Notes: generated from the sequence alone by a model not told the origin. A DNA stretch of 14,399 nucleotides from Gammaproteobacteria bacterium (GCA_026995955.1 JALWNJ010000244.1:1-14399), one strand, 5' to 3'. Shown: positions 1 to 6,243, numbered from the stretch's first letter. Translations and numbers: made by a program.

Positions 1-28
1 CAGCGGAGACCACCAGACCGGAGACAGC

Positions 29-1219
29 ATGCCGGGCACCGTCGACACCCAGACCATGACCCTGCCCAAGCCGCGCATCCTCGTGGTGGACGACTCGCGC
101 ACCATGCGCAAGGCCATGCGCCGGCTGCTGTGCCAGGACTTCGACGTGGTCGAGGCCGAGGACGGCGAGGAGGCGTGGAAGCAGATCACCGAGGACCAGA
201 GCATCCAGGTCGTGTTCTCCGACCTGATGATGCCGAACATGAACGGCTTCCAGCTCCTGCGCAACATCCGCGAGTCGATCCACTCGCGCATCAACCAGCT
301 GCCGGTGATCATCATCACCGGCCACGAGGACGACGAGAAGATGCGGCGCCAGTCGCTCTCGCTCGGCGCCACCGACTTCATCACCAAGCCCTTCGACTCG
401 CTGCAGCTCAAGGCCCGTGCCAAGGCCCACGCCAAGTCCGAGCACGTGGCGCGCAAGCTGGAGCAGGCCACCCTGGCGCTCGAGCAGGGCTCCACCATCG
501 ACCCCCTCACCGGCCTGGCCAACGAGCGCTATCTCAAGGAGCACGGCCCCGAGCTGCTGTCCTTCGCCCTGCGCCAGGGCCAGCCGATCTCGGTGCTGCG
601 GCTCAATGTCGACAAGTACCAGGTGCTGTACAGGAAGAAGGGCAAGCAGGTGGCCGAGAAGGTGCTGGTCAACATCGGCCGCATCCTCAGCGCCGCGGTG
701 CGCGCCGAGGACACCGTGGCCCGCGTCGGTCTCGACAAGTTCGCCATCGTCATGCCCGGCGCCAGCGAGAAGGTGGCGCGCAAGACCGCCGAGAAGATCC
801 ACCTGCTGATGCAGAAGACCGGCTACCGCATCGGCAACGCCCGTTTCCGCATGACCATCAGCGCCGGCGTCGTCACCCCCGCCATCCGCGAAGGGCTGGA
901 GTTCGACGAGATCCTGCAGCTTGCCGAGGCGCGCCTGAAGAAGGCCATCGCCGAGGGGGGCAATCGCCTCATCTTCGAGGAGGACAAGGCGGCACGCAAG
1001 AAGAAGTCCCCCGGTGCCATCCGTCACGAGCTCACCGTGGACGAGGCCCTGGTACTGATCAAGGCCGGCGAGCTGGCCAAGGTCAAGGAACAGCTGCCGC
1101 GCCTCATCTGCAAGGTCTATCCGCTGATGAACCTGGGCAACAAGCAGCTGCGCCTCGGCCTCGACGGCAGCATGATCCAGCTCAAGGAGCGGCTGGAGCA
1201 GATGAAGCAGAAGTGCTGA
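29..1219 (+). CDS. Response regulator with degenerate GGDEF domain
   Basis: A 396-residue cytoplasmic signalling protein. Residues about 16-135 form a CheY-like receiver with the acidic pair D21-D22, phosphoacceptor D65 (in FSDLMMP), T97 and K120 (in TKPF), so phosphorylation looks intact. Residues about 155-315 form a GGDEF-type domain that starts with a normal DPLTGLANER motif (158-167). The GG[DE]EF signature, however, reads GLDKF (234-238), and the usual DxDxFK metal and substrate region reads NVDKYQ. The usual GHxxGD stretch reads KGKQVAE. Diguanylate cyclase activity is therefore unlikely; a scaffolding or nucleotide-sensing role is inferred. A lysine-rich linker leads to a C-terminal extension of about 75 residues (about 320-396) that I do not recognise. 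The start at 29 has a GGAG five bases upstream; an in-frame ATG at 56 lacks comparable support. The gene converges on the S24 protein with a 25-base gap. The cognate kinase is not in the window. Confidence 0.9.
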   Translation: MPGTVDTQTMTLPKPRILVVDDSRTMRKAMRRLLCQDFDVVEAEDGEEAWKQITEDQSIQVVFSDLMMPNMNGFQLLRNIRESIHSRINQLPVIIITGHEDDEKMRRQSLSLGATDFITKPFDSLQLKARAKAHAKSEHVARKLEQATLALEQGSTIDPLTGLANERYLKEHGPELLSFALRQGQPISVLRLNVDKYQVLYRKKGKQVAEKVLVNIGRILSAAVRAEDTVARVGLDKFAIVMPGASEKVARKTAEKIHLLMQKTGYRIGNARFRMTISAGVVTPAIREGLEFDEILQLAEARLKKAIAEGGNRLIFEEDKAARKKKSPGAIRHELTVDEALVLIKAGELAKVKEQLPRLICKVYPLMNLGNKQLRLGLDGSMIQLKERLEQMKQKC

Positions 1220-1221
1220 GC

Positions 1222-1240
1222 CGGCGGGGGCGCGCCGCCG
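1222..1240. terminator. GC-rich hairpin between convergent genes
   Basis: CGGCGG (1222-1227) and CCGCCG (1235-1240) are perfect complements around a 7-base loop. They fill most of the 25-base gap between the stops of the response regulator and the S24 protein. There is no U-tract on either side, so it may be a weak bidirectional terminator or simply GC-rich spacer. Confidence 0.35.
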
Positions 1241-1244
1241 CGGG

Positions 1245-1706
1245 CTACATGCGACGGATCACCCCGGTGACGATGCCCAGAATCCGGATCTCCTCGTTGC
1301 GCAGATGGATCGGCGCCATGTCCGGATTGGCCGGCTGCAGGCGGATGCCATCGCGCTCGATGTAGAACTTCTTCAGCGTCACCTGCTCGCCGTTGATCAT
1401 GGCCACCACGGTCTGGCCGTTCTCCGCCGTCTCGCGGCGCTCGACCACGATGATGTCACCGTCCTGGATGTTGTCGTCGATCATCGAGTGACCGACCACG
1501 CGCAGTGCATAGGTATTGCGCCGCACCATGCTGGCGGGCACGGCCACGCGCTCGTCCTCGCCGACCACGTCGATGGGATTGCCCGCCGTCACCCGGCCAA
1601 GCAGCGGGATCTCGCACATCGGTTCCGGCCCGGGCTCGGCCTCCTCCAGCGCGGGGTGCCACACGGGGCGGGTGTTGCGGGGCAGCAGCAGGTGCAGTTC
1701 GGCCAT
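1245..1706 (-). CDS. LexA/UmuD-like S24 self-cleaving protein without DNA-binding domain
   Basis: A 153-residue protein matching the C-terminal half of LexA (peptidase S24 fold). The Ala-Gly self-cleavage site is A41-G42, in GRVTAGNP. The catalytic serine is S74, in GHSMIDDNIQDGD, and the general-base lysine is K112, in VTLKKF. The start at 1706 has GGAG seven bases upstream. A longer in-frame reading from 1811 runs into the globin coding sequence, has no helix-turn-helix character and overlaps the putative promoter, so I reject it. Before the cleavage site there are only about 40 proline- and glutamate-rich residues, where LexA carries a winged helix of about 70. The size recalls UmuD (about 140 residues), but the core is closer in sequence to LexA and no umuC partner is visible. 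Function is uncertain: RecA-stimulated cleavage is the family norm, and the target here is unknown. Confidence 0.85.
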   Translation of the reverse strand: MAELHLLLPRNTRPVWHPALEEAEPGPEPMCEIPLLGRVTAGNPIDVVGEDERVAVPASMVRRNTYALRVVGHSMIDDNIQDGDIIVVERRETAENGQTVVAMINGEQVTLKKFYIERDGIRLQPANPDMAPIHLRNEEIRILGIVTGVIRRM

Positions 1707-1711
1707 CGGTC

Positions 1712-1734
1712 GTCTCCAGAAGGTTTGGAGAGAC
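1712..1734. promoter_or_regulatory. Imperfect palindrome at promoter and RBS of the S24 gene
   Basis: A 23-base element with outer arms GTCTC (1712-1716) and GAGAC (1730-1734), plus two further symmetric pairs near its centre. It reaches into the putative -10 box and covers the Shine-Dalgarno GGAG of the S24 gene, so it could be an operator or an mRNA hairpin masking the ribosome site. It does not resemble the enterobacterial SOS box CTGT-N8-ACAG. Confidence 0.35.
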
Positions 1735-1761
1735 TTTAGGTCAGTTTTTCTTTGTGCGCAA
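1733..1761 (-). promoter_or_regulatory. Putative sigma-70 promoter of the S24 gene
   Basis: On the minus strand TTGCGC (1761-1756) and TAAAGT (1738-1733) are separated by exactly 17 bases, which fits a housekeeping promoter. It lies in the 73-base gap between the globin stop and the S24 start. Neither hexamer is perfect. If real, the S24 gene can be transcribed independently of the globin gene. Confidence 0.4.
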
Positions 1762-1779
1762 GAAGTTGTCGCTGCAACC

Positions 1780-2214
1780 TCAAGTGGTTTCTTGGCTGGC
1801 GCCCGGACCAATGGCCTGCAGGCCCTGGTTGCGCATGTGGTCGGCCACGCGCCAGAACTGGCCCTTGAGCTGCTCGCGGAAGGCGGGGTCGAGATCCATT
1901 TCGTCCAGCGCCTGGTTCATGCAGAACAGCCACTGGTCCCGTTCTCGTTCGCCAATCGGAAACGGCAAATGCCGGCGCCGCAGCATAGGATGGCCGTATT
2001 CCTGCACATAGAGCGGCGGCCCGCCCAGCCAGCCGGAGAGGAACTTGAACAGCTTCTCCTCCGCCTGTGACAGGTCCTCGGCATGCATCCGGCGGATGTC
2101 CCAGGCCTCCGGCGCCTCGTCCATGATGCGGTAGAAGCGCCGCACCAGCCGGCGCACGCCCTCCTCGCCGCCGATAAGCTCATAGGGGGTGGGGGTGTCG
2201 GATTCCTGGATCAT
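1780..2214 (-). CDS. Group II truncated haemoglobin (trHbO type)
   Basis: A 144-residue haem protein of the 2-over-2 globin family, group II. Numbered from the start at 2214, visible landmarks are the B10 tyrosine Y28 (RRFYRIM), a GWLGGPPLY turn (61-69) and EYGHPMLRRRHLPF, in which H82 is the proximal haem ligand. W95 (RDQWLFCM) corresponds to the group-defining G8 tryptophan of Mycobacterium tuberculosis trHbO. Family members bind O2, NO or peroxide and are usually linked to oxygen or nitrosative stress chemistry; the substrate here cannot be told from sequence. The start at 2214 is preferred over one seven codons upstream because CGGAG sits six bases before it and the upstream ATG has no such signal. 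It lies upstream of and on the same strand as the S24 protein, with a 73-base gap that seems to hold a separate promoter. It is divergent from the exported protein. Confidence 0.93.
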   Translation of the reverse strand: MIQESDTPTPYELIGGEEGVRRLVRRFYRIMDEAPEAWDIRRMHAEDLSQAEEKLFKFLSGWLGGPPLYVQEYGHPMLRRRHLPFPIGERERDQWLFCMNQALDEMDLDPAFREQLKGQFWRVADHMRNQGLQAIGPGASQETT

Positions 2215-2255
2215 GCTTGACTCCGCGTAGGGCATGTACGCTTGATGGACGAGAG

Positions 2256-2271
2256 TTTATCATCACATAAA
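2256..2271. promoter_or_regulatory. AT-rich palindrome in divergent intergenic region
   Basis: TTTAT (2256-2260) and ATAAA (2267-2271) are perfect inverted repeats around CATCAC, in an AT-rich patch between the divergent globin and exported-protein genes. Each arm can serve as a poor -10 element for the gene it faces (CATAAA rightward, GATAAA leftward). A TTGATG at 2242-2247 lies 18 bases before CATAAA as a possible -35. This may be a shared operator and promoter region; the evidence is symmetry and position only. Confidence 0.3.
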
Positions 2272-2298
2272 GCCATGGATCGTAATGAGGGACAGGGT

Positions 2299-2787
2299 GT
2301 GCGTGCAGGGAAGCTATTATTTTTAATGAGTGTCATGCTCGGCTTGGCTGCGACGGACCCGGCAGAAGCAGGGCCCGAGGGCGGGCTGCAACTGCCCAAT
2401 CTTCGCAACGACGCCTGTGAACGCTTCGTTCGCGGGCCGGACTACGAACGCTATCTGCGGCTGCTCGAGACCGGGGATGCCGAGGCCCTGAATCTGGCGA
2501 GGAAGCTGCGCTGCTGTGTCGACGGCGCCTATTCGCTGGATCTGGACTTTGCGCTGGCGCGGGCGCTGGTGGCGGCGCCGGAAGCGGTGGCGCTGCTGCT
2601 CGACACCGATTTTCCGGTGCGCCGGGTCTGCATCGTACCGATGATCGAGGCCCCGGCGCAGGATGAGGCGGCCTTCGCGCGGCGGGCCGTCGCTGCGCTG
2701 CGGCAGGTGCCCAGGCCCACACCGGCCGTGCGGGACTGCATCCAGCGTTACCGGGCCGTACTGGAGGGCGCCCCGAACGACCCCTGA
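2299..2787 (+). CDS. Small exported cysteine-containing protein of unknown function
   Basis: I do not recognise the family. From GTG 2299 the product has 162 residues and opens with a clear Sec signal: RAGK, then the hydrophobic run LLFLMSVMLGLAA, and a likely cleavage after DPAEA. The mature part is about 140 residues, probably mostly helical, with five cysteines (DACERF, LRCC, RRVCIV, VRDC) that could form disulfides in the periplasm. The start is uncertain. ATG 2275 and TTG/ATG 2242/2245 are in frame, but only GTG 2299 combines a well-spaced GAGG (8 bases) with a compact signal peptide. The longer versions place a charged hydrophilic stretch before the signal. It is divergent from the globin gene and ends 82 bases before the cyclase start. 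The leader has no lipobox cysteine. Confidence 0.7.
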   Translation: MRAGKLLFLMSVMLGLAATDPAEAGPEGGLQLPNLRNDACERFVRGPDYERYLRLLETGDAEALNLARKLRCCVDGAYSLDLDFALARALVAAPEAVALLLDTDFPVRRVCIVPMIEAPAQDEAAFARRAVAALRQVPRPTPAVRDCIQRYRAVLEGAPNDP

Positions 2788-2794
2788 CATTCCC

Positions 2795-2811
2795 GACCGC
2801 ATTCTCCGGTC
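2795..2811 (+). terminator. Short hairpin after the exported-protein gene
   Basis: GACCG (2795-2799) and CGGTC (2807-2811) pair around a 7-base loop. They sit inside a wider CCTGAC/GTCAGG pair (2783-2788 and 2809-2814) that begins within the stop region and would be an alternative pairing. There is no following U-tract. It could attenuate transcription or be chance. Confidence 0.25.
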
Positions 2812-2835
2812 AGGTCACGCGTGATGCCAGCCGTG

Positions 2836-2841
2836 TATAAT
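2836..2841 (+). promoter_or_regulatory. Consensus -10 box of the adenylate cyclase gene
   Basis: A perfect TATAAT stands in otherwise GC-rich sequence 28 bases before the cyclase ATG at 2870, which would give a leader of about 20 bases. The -35 position (near 2813-2818, GGTCAC) is poor, so an activator may be needed. Confidence 0.5.
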
Positions 2842-2869
2842 TTCGGTTCCATCCAAGCGCGGACCACAC

Positions 2870-4171
2870 ATGCCGGACTGGGGAGACAGCTCGATACGGC
2901 GGGATCTCATCGAGGAGATCCGGCAGTCGCGCCGTGATGTCACCATCCTCTTTACCGACATCGTCTTTTCCACCCTGCACTGGGACCTGCACGGCGACAT
3001 CCAGGGCCGGCTGATGGTGGATCAGCACAACCGGCTGGTGTTCCCCATCATCGAACACTACAGGGGCCAGGTGGTGAAGACCATCGGCGATTCGGTGATG
3101 GCCATGTTCCGCAACCCGCGCGATGGCATGCGCGCGGCGATCGCCATCCAGCAGGCGCTGCAGCGGGCGCGCAGCGAGGACGAGCAGTTCGCCATTCATG
3201 TGCGTATCGGGCTGCACAGCGGCAAGGCCATCGTCGAGCCCGACGATGTGTACGGCGATGTGGTCAATGTCGCCTCGCGCATCGAGCACGAGGCCGAGGG
3301 CGACGAGATCCTGGTCTCCGACAGCATGGCGGCACGGCTGCGCGACCAGGGCTATCACCTGGTCGAGGCCGGCGTGTTCACCTTCAAGGGCAAGAAGGAC
3401 CCGATGACGGTGTACCGCTGCGAGTGGCAGTACTGCAAGGACCTGGTCGACGGCATCGAGCTGGACAATCTGTTTGCCATCGGCCGCTACCAGAAGCGCG
3501 AGCTGCTGCTCTACACCGGTGTCGGCCTGATCGGCCTGGTGGGGCTCTACTACCTGTACCTGCGCTATTTCCTCGCCGACATCGAGCCGCTGGCGATGAT
3601 CGCGCTCAATCCCTCGGTGTGGCTGCGCGAGTCGAGCTGGCTGCCCTGGGCTGGCGTGGCGCTGGTGCTGCTCGGCGGCGCGCTGCTGCTGCTGCGCCTG
3701 CGTCAGGTGCCGCACGGCCTGATGCGCATGGCCAAGGGGCTGTTCGGGGCCACCTTTTTCTTCCTCGTGTTCTACATCCCCTCGGGCATGGTGCCCGAGT
3801 CGCTGCTGACCAATCTGAACAGCGTGCTGTACGAGTCCCGCCACCAGTTCATCGAGATCCGCGCCCCGCGCGCCATCATCCGTGCGGCCCCCGATCCCGA
3901 GGCGCGCGAACTGGGTCGGGCGCGCCACCGGGACCTGCTGGTACTCACGGACCAGAAGGAGGTGCGCGGGCTGGTCTGGTACGAGGTGCTGCTCAGTCCG
4001 GGGCGCACCGGCTGGGTGCGCAGTTTCGTGCTGCCGAAAGTGGGCGTGCCGGGGATGGAGATTGCCCATCTTGAGAGTTTCCGCTTTACCCGGCGCGACA
4101 TGTTCGCCCTGCTGTTCGCCCTGCTGGGCTTCATCTGGGGCGTGTTCGACTTCCGCATTCGACCGGCCTGA
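2870..4171 (+). CDS. Membrane class III adenylate cyclase with SH3-like domain
   Basis: A 433-residue protein predicted to make cAMP from ATP at the inner membrane. The N-terminal catalytic domain (about 22-190) has every key residue: metal-binding D30 (FTDIVFST) and D74 (KTIGDSVMAMF), adenine-selecting K70 and D126 (DDVYGDVVN), and transition-state N133 and R137 (VNVASR). The Lys/Asp pair favours ATP over GTP. Hydrophobic segments follow at about 212-232, 260-277 and 290-304. A beta-rich stretch at about 328-390 (IRAPRAIIRAAPDPEARELG to VWYEVLL and GWVRSFVL) resembles a bacterial SH3 domain. A fourth segment lies at about 411-427. With the cyclase domain in the cytoplasm, this topology puts the SH3-like domain in the periplasm, which suggests sensing of the cell wall or a periplasmic ligand (inference). 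The Shine-Dalgarno is weak. It converges on the TraB-family gene with a 15-base gap. Confidence 0.9.
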   Translation: MPDWGDSSIRRDLIEEIRQSRRDVTILFTDIVFSTLHWDLHGDIQGRLMVDQHNRLVFPIIEHYRGQVVKTIGDSVMAMFRNPRDGMRAAIAIQQALQRARSEDEQFAIHVRIGLHSGKAIVEPDDVYGDVVNVASRIEHEAEGDEILVSDSMAARLRDQGYHLVEAGVFTFKGKKDPMTVYRCEWQYCKDLVDGIELDNLFAIGRYQKRELLLYTGVGLIGLVGLYYLYLRYFLADIEPLAMIALNPSVWLRESSWLPWAGVALVLLGGALLLLRLRQVPHGLMRMAKGLFGATFFFLVFYIPSGMVPESLLTNLNSVLYESRHQFIEIRAPRAIIRAAPDPEARELGRARHRDLLVLTDQKEVRGLVWYEVLLSPGRTGWVRSFVLPKVGVPGMEIAHLESFRFTRRDMFALLFALLGFIWGVFDFRIRPA

Positions 4172-4195
4172 GCCGGGCCGGCGCCTTCAGCCGGT
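4162..4195. terminator. Nested CCGGC/GCCGG dyads between convergent genes
   Basis: Four alternating arms lie here: CCGGC at 4163, GCCGG at 4172, CCGGC at 4178 and GCCGG at 4190. They allow two small hairpins or one long one closed by ACCGGC (4162-4167) and GCCGGT (4190-4195). The block spans the ends of the cyclase and TraB-family genes and is symmetric, so it could stop transcription from both sides. There is no U-tract. Confidence 0.4.
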
Positions 4196-5416
4196 GAGGC
4201 GGTCGAAGATGCGGAATCCCGCCACATAGGTGCCGATGGCCGAGCCCAGCGAGCTCAGCATGAACACCAGGAACAGGCGCGACACCCGGTTGCGCCACCA
4301 GCCGGACAGGCGCGCCGTGTCCTGTCGCAGGCGCGCGAAGTCGCCCACCGTGGGCTTGCGCAGCCACAGCTCGACCGCCGCCGCGACCATGCCGGCACCG
4401 ATGGTGGGGTTGAGCGAGGTGATGGGGGCGGCGAGGAAGGCGGTCAGCACCGTCAGCGGATGGGCCGCGGCGACCAGCGCCCCCAGCGCCGACAGCGTGC
4501 CGTTGATCAGCACCCAGTCGCCGACCAGACGCCAGCCCAGTTCCGGACTGCGCTGGAATCCGATCCAGAAGCCCAGCAGCACCAGCGCCACCACCAGCCA
4601 GGGGAACAGCCGCCACGGGCTGCGCCGCTGCGGTACCGCCTCCAGTTCGGCCAGCTCGCGCGCCGGGTCGTAGCGGCCGTCGTCGCAGTCCTCCCGGTGC
4701 GTCTCCAGTGCCTCGGCGATGCCCGCCAGGTGGCCGGCGCCGACCACCGCCAGGATGTGCTCGCCGGGGTGCTGGCGTGCCTCCTGCATCAGGCGCGCCG
4801 CCATGTAGCGGTCGCGCTCGGCGATCAGCGGTTCGTGCAGGCGTGGTTCGCGTTCCGCAAACTGGGCAAAGGTGCTCTCCAGCACATCACCCTCCTTGAG
4901 CCGCTCGATCTCCTCCTCGCTCACCTCCTCGTGCACCACCACGCTGGCCAGCAGGCCGGAGAACATGAACAGGCGTTTCCACCAGGGCAGGTTGGCCACC
5001 ACCCGCTTCAGCGTGGTGCCGATCTCGCGGTCGATGAGCAGCACCGGCAGGTGATGGCGGCGGCCGATTTCAATGGCGCGGCGCATCTCCTCGCCGGGAC
5101 GGATGCCGAACTGGTCCGCCAGCCGCTGCTGGAAGGCGCCGAGCGCCAGGTTCATGGTCACCATCGGCACCTTGCCCTGGCGGATCACCTGCATCAGGTC
5201 CAGTCGGGCCAGGCGGTCCGGGTCGAGCAGGGCGTCGTGGCGGCTGGGGCACAGCTCGATGGCCACCGCATCGTAGTGGCCGCTGTCGAGCAGGCGCTCG
5301 ACGGCATCGGCACTGTGGCGCGAGACATGGGCGGTGCCGAGCAGGGTGATGCGGGCGCCGCAGACCTCGACTTCACGCTGCGGCTGTTCGGGGATGGGGT
5401 CGGTGCGGTCGTTCAT
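4187..5416 (-). CDS. TraB/PrgY-family membrane protein
   Basis: A 409-residue protein of the TraB family, related to enterococcal pheromone-shutdown proteins TraB/PrgY and to the TIKI/GumN metalloprotease-like fold. Signature pieces in order are LLGTAHVS with H30, AIELCPSR with E54, GEEMRRAIEIG (108-118), LLIDREIGTTLKR (126-138) and VVGAGHLAGI with H229. The GxxH motifs and acidic residue match the proposed metal site. The C-terminal third from about residue 285 is hydrophobic, with about four membrane segments (for example LFPWLVVALVLLGFWIGF), as in full-length bacterial members. Activity is not established for most prokaryotic members; peptide processing or inactivation is inferred from the family. 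The start at 5416 has GAGG five bases upstream; in-frame sequence farther up has no start signal and overlaps the FecR gene. It lies 74 bases downstream of the FecR gene on the same strand, so cotranscription is possible. Confidence 0.9.
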   Translation of the reverse strand: MNDRTDPIPEQPQREVEVCGARITLLGTAHVSRHSADAVERLLDSGHYDAVAIELCPSRHDALLDPDRLARLDLMQVIRQGKVPMVTMNLALGAFQQRLADQFGIRPGEEMRRAIEIGRRHHLPVLLIDREIGTTLKRVVANLPWWKRLFMFSGLLASVVVHEEVSEEEIERLKEGDVLESTFAQFAEREPRLHEPLIAERDRYMAARLMQEARQHPGEHILAVVGAGHLAGIAEALETHREDCDDGRYDPARELAELEAVPQRRSPWRLFPWLVVALVLLGFWIGFQRSPELGWRLVGDWVLINGTLSALGALVAAAHPLTVLTAFLAAPITSLNPTIGAGMVAAAVELWLRKPTVGDFARLRQDTARLSGWWRNRVSRLFLVFMLSSLGSAIGTYVAGFRIFDRLTG

Positions 5417-5445
5417 CGCGGCCTCGTGCCGGGGCAATCGAAGCC

Positions 5446-5476
5446 GCCAATCTTGACCGCCCGCGGGGCGTTTGGC
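5446..5476. other. Hairpin between FecR-like and TraB-family genes
   Basis: Outer arms GCCAA (5446-5450) and TTGGC (5472-5476) enclose a tighter CGCCC (5458-5462) and GGGCG (5466-5470) pair with a 3-base loop. It lies in the 74-base gap. On the minus transcript it would sit just after the FecR stop and could act as a terminator or RNA-stability element, though no U-tract follows on that strand. Confidence 0.3.
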
Positions 5477-5490
5477 AATGCCGGGCCTGG

Positions 5491-6219
5491 TCAGTAATCG
5501 CGCCGCGGGGCCGAGTAGCCGCTGCCGGTCAGGGCAAACGGTGGCTCGCGCCCGATCAGGGCCTCGATCAGCATCAGCTCCTCGTCGGTGTGGTTCTTGA
5601 AGGGGGCCGGCTGGATCAGGGAGCCGCTGTCGTCTGTGCCCGGCGCCAGGATGTAGCGCGGGGCATCGTGATGACGGGAGCGGATGGCCTCGCGCTGCGC
5701 CGGGTCGCTGACCGAGGTCAGTTCCGTATGCCCGTAGCAGGTGCACACATAGGACAACTCGGGGGCGGATTCTACATAGATGCCGGTGCCGCGGATGCCG
5801 ATGTAGGCGGTGGAGGTGTGGAGGTTCAGTTCGTCCTGTCCCTCGCGCCGGCCCATGACCGACAGCAACTTGCCGCTCAATAGCCGCAGTCCCCGGATCA
5901 GCCCGTTGGCGAGTCCCTGCAGCTGCAAGCGGCTGTTGTCGCGCAGGATGAAGGCATCCTGGCCAACAACGAAGATGAGATGGCTGTCGGCCCCGGTGCG
6001 GATGCGGTCGCCGGGATGGATGACGGTCTCAAGGGTGGCGGGGCGATCGTTGACGAACACCGAACCGCGCAGCTCGAAGATGGAGCGGCCCGGCGGCAGC
6101 TGGCGCGGGATGCGCCCCATGGCCATCGGATTGCGCCCCAGGGGCGCGGCAACGGCGAGGGCGCCGGCCATCAGGGCACGCACCAGAAAGGCGCGGCGGC
6201 GTTCTTCTTCTGGACTCAT
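5491..6219 (-). CDS. FecR-domain protein with probable Tat signal
   Basis: A 242-residue exported protein. The N-terminus has a twin-arginine motif, RRRAFLV (7-13), then a hydrophobic AL-MAGALAVAAPLG segment, so folded export by the Tat pathway is likely. Residues about 44-150 form a FecR domain: GSVFVNDRPA (52-61), HPGDRIRTGADSHLIF (68-83), FILRDNSRLQLQ (90-101), LLSGKLLSV (113-121) and STAYIGIRGTGIYVE (136-150). A CTCYG motif (159-163) follows; the two cysteines may form a redox or metal site. The stand-alone domain, without the cytoplasmic N-terminus of the anti-sigma regulator FecR, argues for a periplasmic or surface role rather than sigma control. The start at 6219 has GGGAG about eight bases upstream. 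It is divergent from the beta-barrel gene across a 61-base gap, which hints that the two products work together. Its function is unknown. Confidence 0.85.
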   Translation of the reverse strand: MSPEEERRRAFLVRALMAGALAVAAPLGRNPMAMGRIPRQLPPGRSIFELRGSVFVNDRPATLETVIHPGDRIRTGADSHLIFVVGQDAFILRDNSRLQLQGLANGLIRGLRLLSGKLLSVMGRREGQDELNLHTSTAYIGIRGTGIYVESAPELSYVCTCYGHTELTSVSDPAQREAIRSRHHDAPRYILAPGTDDSGSLIQPAPFKNHTDEELMLIEALIGREPPFALTGSGYSAPRRDY

Positions 6220-6243
6220 CAGGCCGACTCCCGATTTTTCCAC

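Noticed and set aside
1707..1811. A longer N-terminus for the S24 protein starting inside the globin gene
   Set aside because: No helix-turn-helix pattern, no Shine-Dalgarno at 1811, and the region holds a plausible promoter. The start at 1706 has a well-spaced GGAG.
2810..4069. A 419-codon minus-strand open frame opposite the adenylate cyclase
   Set aside because: Low-complexity His, Gln and Ala-rich translation; the plus strand holds a full class III cyclase with all catalytic residues.
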